A stretch of 36,919 nucleotides of DNA from assembly GCA_947450695.1 (NCBI GenBank), contig CANFWV010000035.1:1-36919 (forward strand). Reading direction: 5' to 3'. Made by a program: the position numbers and the translations under genes. This DNA comes from Comamonadaceae bacterium (lineage in GTDB: Bacteria; Pseudomonadota; Gammaproteobacteria; Burkholderiales; Burkholderiaceae_C). Positions 1 through 7,678 of this stretch are shown here, in pieces. Under the pieces are notes generated by a model. It was not told the DNA's origin. It saw only the letters and a list, made by a program, of their open reading frames with translations, and ran no database searches. Positions within the stretch are counted from its first letter, which is position 1. Each line of letters starts with the position of its first letter.

Positions 1-941
1 ACCTCGCCATGCCAGATTTGAGGTGTCGGTTGCCAGCCCTCGACGGTGGCGAAGTCATACGAGCCGATGTCTTGCAAACGCCGGCCCAGCAAGGTGGCGC
101 GCGGCAGGCCGATGGTCGCGATGAAGCTGGCGTTGGCACCGGTCATCCGGCCTTCGGGGTCGAGCTCGCAGACGATGGTGGCTTCGTCCATGGCTTTTTT
201 GTGCTGAATCAGGGTGTCCATCAACCCCTCAATGCGCTGGCCAAACTGCGACCGCAAGCTGCTGGCGGTGCGGTTGATAACGGCAATCGCCTGCCTGATC
301 TCCAGGGGTGCACCTTCGGGGAGCTCCGCTTCGGCATTGACAGCCCCGGCGAGCACCTCGGCTTCATAAACCTGTAGACGGTCGAAATTGCCGAGCCAAC
401 GCAGCAGCAAGTAGCGCATGAGCGTCAGCCCAATGCCCAAGCCCAATAAAACAAAGAGCGTCAAACCGAGCAACAAGTGCCAGTACAGGTTGGCGATCTG
501 AATGGCGTCAAAGCGCAGCGTCAATTGGCCATACTCGCGGCCACCCGCACTCACCGAATGCTGTGTGTCGGGAAGGCGTTCGCTGATCATGGCCACGAGC
601 CAGTCGGGGGCCTGAGGCTCCGATGGCGCCCGAGCCTGAATCATCCCACCTTGGCTGTCTTGGTAGCTGGCTTCGCTGAGTGTCGAATCCGGGAGCATGA
701 CTTGAAGCGTGCGCTGAATGGTGTCGAAGTCCCCGATGACCGCGCTGCTGATCAGCGTGGGCATAGCCAAGGCCACCATTTTTCCCCCGATCTGCCGGTT
801 GTCTTGGAGGACCACCGAAAACCGTTTGGCCATCAGCAGGCCAAAGCCCGTCAAACTAAACACCAAAATGGATGCGGCGTAAATCAAAAAAACGCGCGAA
901 GCCAAAGACTCCGGCGTGAGCCAGCGAAAGAAACGCTTCAC
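1..941 (-). CDS. Membrane-bound PAS sensor protein (3' end beyond window)
   Basis: Reading the minus strand from a GTG at 941 gives 313 uninterrupted codons running off the window edge. Residues about 16-38 form a first membrane helix, about 39-150 an extracytoplasmic sensing region, and about 155-178 a second helix. A linker follows, then from about residue 250 a PAS-like segment (EATIVCELDPEGRMTGAN, followed by a FIATIG-type helix). The output domain (GGDEF/EAL, kinase or other) lies outside the window, so the enzymatic role is unknown. The GTG is chosen because an in-frame TAA lies just upstream and the protein begins with a basic stretch before the first helix. The gene starts 40 nt after the PhnD-like gene on the same strand, so the two are probably cotranscribed and the binding protein may feed a ligand signal to this receptor (inference). 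Confidence 0.72.
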   Translation of the reverse strand, partial: MKRFFRWLTPESLASRVFLIYAASILVFSLTGFGLLMAKRFSVVLQDNRQIGGKMVALAMPTLISSAVIGDFDTIQRTLQVMLPDSTLSEASYQDSQGGMIQARAPSEPQAPDWLVAMISERLPDTQHSVSAGGREYGQLTLRFDAIQIANLYWHLLLGLTLFVLLGLGIGLTLMRYLLLRWLGNFDRLQVYEAEVLAGAVNAEAELPEGAPLEIRQAIAVINRTASSLRSQFGQRIEGLMDTLIQHKKAMDEATIVCELDPEGRMTGANASFIATIGLPRATLLGRRLQDIGSYDFATVEGWQPTPQIWHGE

Positions 942-981
942 GAGAAATCCAATCGGTTCTTAGCCAGGCACTGCGTGAGTG

Positions 982-1824
982 TTAACGCAAGCTGGCGGGT
1001 GCATGTCGGTAAAAGTCGCGGTAGGCCGCGTAGTCAGCGTCACTGGCTGACACGAAGGAGAGCGGGTCGGCCGACTGAATGACTTTGGCCGCGGCCTCCA
1101 GCACTTGCTTGCCTACCGGGTCCTTGTGCATGGCCATGAAGGCCTTGGCAACCGCCTGAACCTTGGCCGGTGGCACCCGGGGCGAGGCCATCAGGGCCAA
1201 ATCGTTGAACGGGGGTGAACTCCAGAGCACCCGAAACGTGCGGTCTTCCCGGACGGCGTACTCTGCCACCATTTGCGAGTTGGCGCCCGTGGCGTCCGCT
1301 CTGCCGGCGAGCATTTGACTGAAGGCTGCGTCCAAGTTCCCGGCAAAGACGGCCGTGGTGTTGATTTTTGTCGTCATCAGGTGGGCATAGGGGACTTTGT
1401 AGGAAACCAAGGCCTCGGCACCTGGAAAGGCCACGTTCTTACCGTCCAGATCCGCCAAGGTCTTGATGGGCGACAGGGCACGCACCACGATTTGCCCCGA
1501 CACCGGCGGGACGTTGCGGCGACCGAAAACTTTCCAACCCAACTTCGACCGTTCTGGGCTGAACAGGTGGTTGCTGAAGGCAAAGTCAGACTCGCCAGCC
1601 AGAACAAACTTGGTTGTTTCTGCGGAGGTGCGGCCTAGCCGCAAGCTCAAGGGCACGCCACTTTTGCCCGACACATAAACGAGGATCGGGTTCCAGTAGG
1701 TCGCCATCAGCTCTAGGTTGTACTGGTTGACCGGTGAAAAGTTGTAGCTGGGCTCACTGCTCACTTTGGTGGAAAACAAAAGGATGCTGATAACCAGCGC
1801 GATGGACTGACGTTTGAATGGCAT
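982..1824 (-). CDS. PhnD-like periplasmic substrate-binding protein
   Basis: About 280 residues with an N-terminal signal peptide ending near VSSEP. The body has the order of the phosphate/phosphite/phosphonate-binding (PhnD-like) family: a YWNPILVYVS opening, the G-x-SDFAFSNH segment, then LADLDGKNVAFPG and a repeated lobe with a DATGANSQMV stretch. No ABC permease or ATPase is adjacent. Instead the gene sits directly upstream of a membrane PAS sensor, a context in which such proteins often act as sensory ligand carriers rather than transport components (inference). The open frame can also start at a GTG at 1842; the ATG at 1824 gives the more typical signal peptide, but neither has a clear Shine-Dalgarno sequence. 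The ligand cannot be predicted. Confidence 0.8.
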   Translation of the reverse strand: MPFKRQSIALVISILLFSTKVSSEPSYNFSPVNQYNLELMATYWNPILVYVSGKSGVPLSLRLGRTSAETTKFVLAGESDFAFSNHLFSPERSKLGWKVFGRRNVPPVSGQIVVRALSPIKTLADLDGKNVAFPGAEALVSYKVPYAHLMTTKINTTAVFAGNLDAAFSQMLAGRADATGANSQMVAEYAVREDRTFRVLWSSPPFNDLALMASPRVPPAKVQAVAKAFMAMHKDPVGKQVLEAAAKVIQSADPLSFVSASDADYAAYRDFYRHAPASLR

Positions 1825-1957
1825 GTCAGTAAATAATTTCACAAAAAGTTACAATAAATATTTATCAAATGATTATCCCCTTTTAAATGGTAAAGATAAA
1901 TGAAATCACTCAGCCCTGCGCTTTATGCGTTGTTCGCAGCCAGAGAGATGCATCGCC

Positions 1958-3085
1958 ATGCTGCGTAAATCCTTAATCGTCGCCCTCTTTCTGGCCTTGG
2001 GTGTTCTGCTGATCCCCCGGCTGTTCAATCGCTATCCAGCGCAGGCAATGGTCAACGCGCCCATGGTTGAGCTGCGCTCGCCGGTTGAGGCGGTGGTGCT
2101 GAAAATCAACAACAGCGCAACCGGCCTGTTTGAAGAAAATCCGCAAACCATCGTCACCCTCAAAACGCGGCTGTCCGATCAGTTGTTGGCCTTGCGAGAG
2201 CAAGAACGGATGCTGACAAAGCGTGCTGGCAGTTTTGTGAGTGACGAGAAGCAGCGTCTGCAACTTGAACTCGTCGCCCGTCAAGGTGACTTGCGCCGCG
2301 CCGACTTGGACTTGGCCAGCGACAGCCGTGAACTCACGCGGCAACAAGACTTGACCGAACGGGGCTTCATCAGCCCAGCGCAACTGGACATCGTCAAGCT
2401 GCGCAGCGAAAGCACCAAGGTGGCACGCGAGATTGCCACCGCCAACGCCAGCCGCGCTAAAAACAACCTGACCGCGCTGACCCAAAGTGGTTTTATGGGG
2501 GAGCGGGCCGGTAGCACCGATGTCAGCGTGACGCAGCAAAAGCTGGACGAAGTGCGTTTGCGCATCAGTGAGCTGGAGTTTTGGACCAGCAGCTTGCAGC
2601 CGGCAGGTAAGGCTGACAAAGCAGGAGAAGCACCGTTGGCCGGTGTTCGAACACCTGGGCAGGGCTTGCTGATGGGCCCGTTTGTGACCGAAGGTGCCTT
2701 TCTGGCGCCGGGCGATTTGATCGCGCATTACGTGCTGTGCAGCCAATCCTTTGTTGATTTGAGTGTGCCGGTGAGTGACTTGAAAGACTACCGCGTGGGC
2801 GAGCCGATTGCCTTTCGGGTGGCCGGTGAGTGGAACTTTTACGGCGGCAAAATCAGCCGGATTTACCCGGTCTATGGCAGCAGCCCGAAGCAATCGCTGG
2901 CGGTGAAATCAGATGGCCGCGACATGGACAACAACGCCCGTGTCTGGGTTGAGCCCGATGCGGCTTTTGCCCAACGCATCAAGCGCGAATCCAACTGCAT
3001 GTCGGGCCAAAAAGTGCACGCCCAATTGCCACACGGGTCGGAGTGGATGATGCGTTCGGCCAGCTTTTTAGCCGATGTTTTCTGA
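1958..3085 (+). CDS. HlyD-like membrane-fusion protein of polysaccharide module
   Basis: About 375 residues. A short cytoplasmic N-terminus and one membrane helix (LIVALFLALGVLLIP) are followed by a lipoyl/barrel-type hairpin beginning MVELRSPVEAVVLKI, a long charged alpha-helical coiled-coil region (about residues 70-210), then a C-terminal beta-barrel-like part. This is the HlyD/periplasmic adaptor layout, as in Alg44-type proteins, but without a PilZ domain of its own. An in-frame ATG exists at 1925, but the ATG at 1958 has a purine-rich AGAGAG at 1942-1947 and starts right at the hydrophobic helix, so it is preferred. The stop overlaps the start of the glycosyltransferase by 11 nt, implying translational coupling. 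It probably links the inner-membrane synthase to export across the periplasm (inference). Confidence 0.8.
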   Translation: MLRKSLIVALFLALGVLLIPRLFNRYPAQAMVNAPMVELRSPVEAVVLKINNSATGLFEENPQTIVTLKTRLSDQLLALREQERMLTKRAGSFVSDEKQRLQLELVARQGDLRRADLDLASDSRELTRQQDLTERGFISPAQLDIVKLRSESTKVAREIATANASRAKNNLTALTQSGFMGERAGSTDVSVTQQKLDEVRLRISELEFWTSSLQPAGKADKAGEAPLAGVRTPGQGLLMGPFVTEGAFLAPGDLIAHYVLCSQSFVDLSVPVSDLKDYRVGEPIAFRVAGEWNFYGGKISRIYPVYGSSPKQSLAVKSDGRDMDNNARVWVEPDAAFAQRIKRESNCMSGQKVHAQLPHGSEWMMRSASFLADVF

Positions 3086-5057
3086 AGCTTGGAACCTGAT
3101 CGCGCTGTGCGCGGTGCTCGGCTTAGGCGCTTGGGGTTTGTCTACGCTCAGCCCGCAGGACGCCAGCAGCCGGCGCATGGTGTGTTGGGGCGTGATGGCA
3201 GCCAACAGCCTGTACCTGCTGTGGCGCTTTACCTTCACGCTGCCGCTGGGTTTTGGCCCCACGACTTGGCTGGCCTGGATTTATTTGGTGATCGAGACTT
3301 TGGCCTTGCTGGAGTCGGGTGTCTTTTGGCTGAGCCTGAGCCGCACGCTGGAGCGCACGACGCCCGTCACCGCCGTTGTAGCCGGGGGCACTGTCGAAGA
3401 GCCTCGCGTCGAGATATGGATTCCGACGTACCGGGAACCTTTCGAGGTGCTCGAAAAGTCCGTGCTGGCCGCCAAGGCGGTGGACCACCCGGGCCTGCGC
3501 GTCAAGGTGCTGGACGACGGCAATCGCTCTTGGCTCGAAGAGCGTTGCAAGGTCTGGCAAGTTGACTACGTGACGCGGCCAGAGCACTCGCATGCCAAGG
3601 CCGGCAACCTGAACCATTCGCTGGCGCTGACCACGGCTGACTTCATCGTCACGATGGATGCTGACTTTGCCGCACACCGCGATTTTGTGCGCGCCACCTT
3701 GCCCTTTTTTGCTGACCCGCGCTTGGCTGTACTGCAGACACCGCAAACTTTTTACAACCCGGACATCATTCAGCAAAACCTCGGCTTGGGTGGCGGTGTC
3801 GCCGACGAACAAGCGCTGTTTTTCAGGGAAATTCAGCCGGCGCGTGACGCCTGGGATTGTGCGTTTTACTGCGGCTCTTGCGCTATCTTGCGGACGGCAG
3901 CCATCCGTGACGTGGGCGGCTTTCCCAGCGAGAGCATCACCGAAGACCAGCTGACCAGCCTCAAGCTGCTGGCCAAAAACTGGAAGACGCAGTACCTGAA
4001 CCGGCAGCTGTCGGTGGGGCTGGCGGCCGAGTCGATTGACGCCTTTTTCATCCAGCGTGACCGCTGGTGCAAAGGGGCGATTGAGATCATGTTTTTGGCC
4101 GACGGGCCGCTGCACAATCCCGGGCTCACCCCGATGCAGCGGCTGTTGTTTATGCCGTTTTACTGGCTGATCAGCCCCTTCTTTAATCTGGCGATGATGC
4201 TGGCACCGGTGGTGTCCCTGCTGACGGGTTTGAGCATCATCAGGATTGAACAAACATCAGATTTGTACATGCTGGTGATGCCCATGGTGGTCATGAATTT
4301 AGTCAGCTTGACGTGGATCAGCCGGGGCCGTTTCAGCCCGATCATCTCGACGGTCGTGTCGATGGTGATGGCCGTGCGTATGGCCCGTTCGGCACTGGCG
4401 GGCATGCTCCGGCTGGACAGCACGGTGTTTAAAGTGACCCCCAAGGGGTCGCAAATCAGCGCGTCTTCAGACCACTTGATGTTTCGCATTATCTTGGGCC
4501 TCACCCTGCTGACGCTGGTAGCGATCGTGCATGCCGGTTGGGTCAGCCAGCAGGCCGGCCCTGAGGCTCAGGCGACGCCTTGGTTGATTTTTTTGGGTGT
4601 TTTCAATCTGCTGCATTTTCTGGTGGCGCTGGTGTTGGTCAAAGACCGACCGCGCCAGCGTTCGGAAGAGCGGTTTCAAATTAACGCAACGCTGAACCTC
4701 AGCTCTTACGAGCCGCAGGACAACCACCAGCCACCCGTGCCGTACCAAGTGCACCCGGTGCAGGTTGTTGACATGAGTGCCAACGGCTTGAAGTTTGTGT
4801 GGCGCAGTTCGCAGCCGATCCCCGCGCAACTGTCGCTGGACATCGGCGGTGTGGCCATTGGCTTACGACTCCAACGTCAAACCCCGCAAGACGGAGGGGT
4901 GGTGGCCGTGGCGCACATCTTGGCCGAAAGCCCGGCTCAGCGCGAAGCCTTGATTCAGTTTTTGTTCTCCGGCCGCTTTGACCCGGTGATCCAGTCCCGG
5001 CCGGGCTGGATCGGTGCTTTGAAACAGACGGCCCGTGCCGTGGTGAGCGCCTCTTGA
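3075..5057 (+). CDS. Cellulose-synthase-family GT2 glycosyltransferase with PilZ domain
   Basis: 660 residues. N-terminal membrane helices (about 1-90) precede a GT-A catalytic domain with the full processive-synthase set: DDG (147-149), DAD (195-197), FYCGS (264-268), TED (289-291) and QRDRW (327-331). Further membrane helices (about 355-440 and 470-522) flank an amphipathic segment containing FKVTPKG, as in BcsA. The C-terminal PilZ domain has the arginine motif RPRQR (525-529) and DMSANG (566-571), matching the RxxxR and D/NxSxxG motifs that bind cyclic di-GMP. It is therefore very likely a c-di-GMP-activated beta-glycan synthase in the inner membrane. No BcsB, BcsZ or BcsC homologue is nearby, so the polymer need not be cellulose. 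It overlaps the HlyD-like gene by 11 nt. Confidence 0.9.
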   Translation: MFSEAWNLIALCAVLGLGAWGLSTLSPQDASSRRMVCWGVMAANSLYLLWRFTFTLPLGFGPTTWLAWIYLVIETLALLESGVFWLSLSRTLERTTPVTAVVAGGTVEEPRVEIWIPTYREPFEVLEKSVLAAKAVDHPGLRVKVLDDGNRSWLEERCKVWQVDYVTRPEHSHAKAGNLNHSLALTTADFIVTMDADFAAHRDFVRATLPFFADPRLAVLQTPQTFYNPDIIQQNLGLGGGVADEQALFFREIQPARDAWDCAFYCGSCAILRTAAIRDVGGFPSESITEDQLTSLKLLAKNWKTQYLNRQLSVGLAAESIDAFFIQRDRWCKGAIEIMFLADGPLHNPGLTPMQRLLFMPFYWLISPFFNLAMMLAPVVSLLTGLSIIRIEQTSDLYMLVMPMVVMNLVSLTWISRGRFSPIISTVVSMVMAVRMARSALAGMLRLDSTVFKVTPKGSQISASSDHLMFRIILGLTLLTLVAIVHAGWVSQQAGPEAQATPWLIFLGVFNLLHFLVALVLVKDRPRQRSEERFQINATLNLSSYEPQDNHQPPVPYQVHPVQVVDMSANGLKFVWRSSQPIPAQLSLDIGGVAIGLRLQRQTPQDGGVVAVAHILAESPAQREALIQFLFSGRFDPVIQSRPGWIGALKQTARAVVSAS

Positions 5058-5107
5058 GAGCCACTGGCAACACGACAAATAGAGTTTGAGGAAATGAGGG
5101 CGACGGT

Positions 5108-5935
5108 ATGAAAAAGACTTTGGGTGACTACATCAACCTGACGGCCAGCGACAACTTTGAATTCCCCGCCTATGTGGCCACGCCGCTTGAACCCGCTCGG
5201 GCAGCGGTGGTGATCTTGCAGGAGATGGACCAACGTCTCCACGGTGAGTCGAGCCACGGAACGGGTCGTCCGGCTCGGGCCAAGCCCGAGCGTTTCAAAA
5301 TCGGTGCACCCTGGCGCGCAGTCGCCGAAAAATTCGCGGCATGGGGTTATCTGGCGATCGTGCCGTCGACTTACAACCGCGGTGTCTACGGCGCTGATTT
5401 TGGCTTTCGGCACGAGTTCAACGGCTCTACCCGTGGTTGGCATTTGGTCAGACCCGTCGAACCCATGCCGACCGACAAAGTCATGCTCGACATACAAGCG
5501 GCCATTGTGCATGGGCAGCTCAACACCTTGACCGGTGGTGTGGGCTTGGTGGGCTATTGCTGGGGAGGACTGCTCGCCTGGCGTGCTGCCAGCCAGCTGA
5601 ATGGCGTTCGCGCGGCAGTCAGTTACTACGGTGGCGGCATGACCCTTCCTGAAGATGCCAAACGGCAAGCCAAGTGCCCGGTGATGGCCCATTTTCCGAG
5701 AGATAAGCGTTGGATTGCGGAGATCACGGTGGGGAGTTTTATCGCGGAACAGCCGGCGGTTGAGTCCTATGTCTATGACGCCCGCTACGGCTTTAATGCG
5801 GAGCGGCGCCAAGCTTACGACGCAGCGTCTGCGCGACTGGCTCAAGAGCGCACGCTGGGATTTTTGAATGATCACCTGATGTCCTTACCCGACCCTGCAA
5901 CGGATGCGATGATCGCGGACTCAACCGCCTCATAA
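5108..5935 (+). CDS. Dienelactone hydrolase family protein with altered catalytic triad
   Basis: 275 residues of the DLH (carboxymethylenebutenolidase-like) alpha/beta hydrolase family. The nucleophile elbow GYCWGG gives Cys151; the acid candidate Asp199 (PRDKRW) lies 48 residues later, the same spacing as Cys123-Asp171 in Pseudomonas DLH. Glu39 (LQE) corresponds to the conserved Glu36. Where the family has a catalytic His in an HGF(N) motif, this protein reads DARYGFN, placing Tyr227 there. In addition, about 20 residues rich in Arg, His and Gly (about 41-65) replace the usual FGVN segment after the Glu. Catalysis may be lost or changed. It lies 50 nt after the synthase gene and 13 nt before the lipoprotein esterase, so it is probably in an operon with at least the latter. 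Confidence 0.8.
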   Translation: MKKTLGDYINLTASDNFEFPAYVATPLEPARAAVVILQEMDQRLHGESSHGTGRPARAKPERFKIGAPWRAVAEKFAAWGYLAIVPSTYNRGVYGADFGFRHEFNGSTRGWHLVRPVEPMPTDKVMLDIQAAIVHGQLNTLTGGVGLVGYCWGGLLAWRAASQLNGVRAAVSYYGGGMTLPEDAKRQAKCPVMAHFPRDKRWIAEITVGSFIAEQPAVESYVYDARYGFNAERRQAYDAASARLAQERTLGFLNDHLMSLPDPATDAMIADSTAS

Positions 5936-5948
5936 CAAAGGAGACAAG

Positions 5949-6983
5949 ATGAAAAAAATAACCGCGATTTTGCTGTTGGCTGCGGCCACGCTCGGCCTGG
6001 GTGGGTGCGCCGCACCCGGTACTCACAATCTGGATGAAGGACCGCTGAGCATTGCCAAGCAGGGCAGCTTTTTTGTCGGTGGCCGCAACGTCAGCTCTAA
6101 CAATTTGTCCCTCTTGCCCGCCTATGCGCCGGCGGGAACGATTGCGGTGGAGCAGATGTATGTTCGTTACCAGGTGCCGGTTGACGCGGTGCGTCGTCCG
6201 CTGGTGTTCATTCACGGTTGTTGCCTGACCGGCAAAACCTGGGAGTCGACGCCGGACGGCCGCATGGGCTGGGACGAGTTGTTTGTGCGGCGCGGTTTCC
6301 CGACCTACGTGATCGACCAAGTCTCGCGCGGTCGGTCTGCGGCAGACCCGTCGGCCATCGTTCAGGTCAAGGCGGGCAAGGCCGGTCCGGAGACCTTGCC
6401 GCAAATTTTTGGTGCGGCGCAAGAAGGGGCTTGGGCTATCTTCCGCTTTGGCCCGAAGTACCCGGAGGTCTTCCCGGGCATGCAGTTTCCGCTTGAAGCG
6501 CAAGCCGAGTTCTGGAAGCAAATGGTGCCGGACTGGTTGAACGCGCTGCCAACCCCGAACCCGACGGTTCCAGCGCTGTCTGAATTGGCGCAAAAGTTGA
6601 ACGGCGCGGTCTTGGTCAGCCATTCGCAATCGGGGATTTTCCCGTTTCAAACGGCCGCCCTTGACACCCGTGGCATCGCCGGGATTGTCGCCATTGAACC
6701 GGGGGCTTGCCCTGCGGCTACAGCAGACTTGAAGCCCTATCTCGGCATGCCGATTTTGGTGTTGTGGGGTGACTACGTGGATCAAGCGCCACGCTGGGCT
6801 CCGCGCTTGAAGGCTTGCCGCGAGTTTGTGGCGGCGACCAATCAAGCCGGCGGCAAAGCCGAGATGGTGGTGTTGGGGGATGTTGGTTTGCCCGGTGCGT
6901 CGCACATGCTGATGCAAGACAAACACAGCTTGAAAATTGGCGCCTGGCTGGCGGGCTGGTTAGACCAACATATCAGCCGTTGA
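5949..6983 (+). CDS. Alpha/beta hydrolase lipoprotein (esterase-like)
   Basis: 344 residues. The N-terminus is a lipoprotein signal (MKK, hydrophobic helix, LGGC) predicting lipidation at Cys20 and a periplasmic location. The fold is alpha/beta hydrolase: FIHGCCLTGKTW at the oxyanion strand, nucleophile motif SHSQSG with Ser226, an ILVLWGDYVD strand with the likely acid, and GASHMLMQD near the C-terminus with the likely His. The substrate is unknown; relatives are annotated only as esterases. A GGAG-type ribosome site (aaaggagaca) stands just before the ATG. It is 13 nt downstream of the DLH-like gene and in the same direction as the DUF4337 gene. Confidence 0.8.
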   Translation: MKKITAILLLAAATLGLGGCAAPGTHNLDEGPLSIAKQGSFFVGGRNVSSNNLSLLPAYAPAGTIAVEQMYVRYQVPVDAVRRPLVFIHGCCLTGKTWESTPDGRMGWDELFVRRGFPTYVIDQVSRGRSAADPSAIVQVKAGKAGPETLPQIFGAAQEGAWAIFRFGPKYPEVFPGMQFPLEAQAEFWKQMVPDWLNALPTPNPTVPALSELAQKLNGAVLVSHSQSGIFPFQTAALDTRGIAGIVAIEPGACPAATADLKPYLGMPILVLWGDYVDQAPRWAPRLKACREFVAATNQAGGKAEMVVLGDVGLPGASHMLMQDKHSLKIGAWLAGWLDQHISR

Positions 6984-7087
6984 TCTTGAACGATTTGGGC
7001 CGTGCCGCCGCCGGTGTATAAACCGTGCGGGCAGCTGATGAGCTCCACGCCATGGGGCCGGCCTTCAATCAACACCAGGAGACCTTT

Positions 7088-7663
7088 ATGTCAGATCACG
7101 GATTTCATGTGCACGGGCCTCATGACCACGAGATGGAGCACGTAGCGCAACATGGCGGCGACAACTTCACCTCCCGGCTGGCGGTGTTAACGGCCGTTTT
7201 GTCCACCGTGGGGGCTATTTTTGGCTACCTCGGCGGGCATTCGCAAAATGCTGCGCTGCTGTATAAAAACGAAGCCTCGATTGTCAAAACAGCGGCTTCA
7301 AACCAGTGGAACTACTACCAAGCCAAGAGCAACAAACAAAACTTGGCCGAGCTCTCGGTGGTGTTGACCAGCGGTGAGGCGCAGCAAAAATTCAAGCTGG
7401 CCGTTGACCGTTACCAGCTTGAAAAAGCCGAGATCAAAACGCAGGCTGAAAAGCTCGAGGCGGAAGTCGACACGGCCAACAAGCACAGCGAACTTGAAAT
7501 GCATGTGCACGAGCGTTGGGCCATGGCCACGACCTTGCTGCAAATCGCGATTGCCTTGGCCGCTATCACCTTGTTGACCCGCAAGCGCTGGATGCTGTTT
7601 GGCGTTTTTGGTGCGACGGGTCTGGGTTTGGTGGCCGGCGCGTTGGGCTACCTGCACCTCTGA
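7088..7663 (+). CDS. DUF4337 membrane protein with His-rich N-terminus
   Basis: 191 residues. The start is the ATG at 7088, which follows AGGAG at 7077-7081; an upstream in-frame ATG at 7025 lacks such a site. The N-terminus is His-rich (HGFHVHGPHDHEMEH). It is followed by a membrane helix (LAVLTAVLSTVGAIFGYLGG), a long charged helical region with the NEASIVKTAASNQWNYYQAKS signature of DUF4337, and two C-terminal helices. The arrangement suggests an inner-membrane protein with a large coiled-coil loop. Function is unknown for the family. It lies about 100 nt after the lipoprotein esterase and 15 nt before the Ppx-like gene. Confidence 0.8.
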   Translation: MSDHGFHVHGPHDHEMEHVAQHGGDNFTSRLAVLTAVLSTVGAIFGYLGGHSQNAALLYKNEASIVKTAASNQWNYYQAKSNKQNLAELSVVLTSGEAQQKFKLAVDRYQLEKAEIKTQAEKLEAEVDTANKHSELEMHVHERWAMATTLLQIAIALAAITLLTRKRWMLFGVFGATGLGLVAGALGYLHL

Positions 7664-7678
7664 CATCACTGCGCATTG

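Noticed and set aside
9..1082. Plus-strand open frames of 122 and 201 codons
   Set aside because: They are antisense to the sensor and binding-protein genes, which have real domain signatures and signal sequences.
3123..4253. 376-codon minus-strand open frame inside the glycosyltransferase
   Set aside because: Composition is rich in Gln, His and Arg without motifs, typical of a shadow frame of a GC-rich gene; the plus frame has all catalytic motifs.
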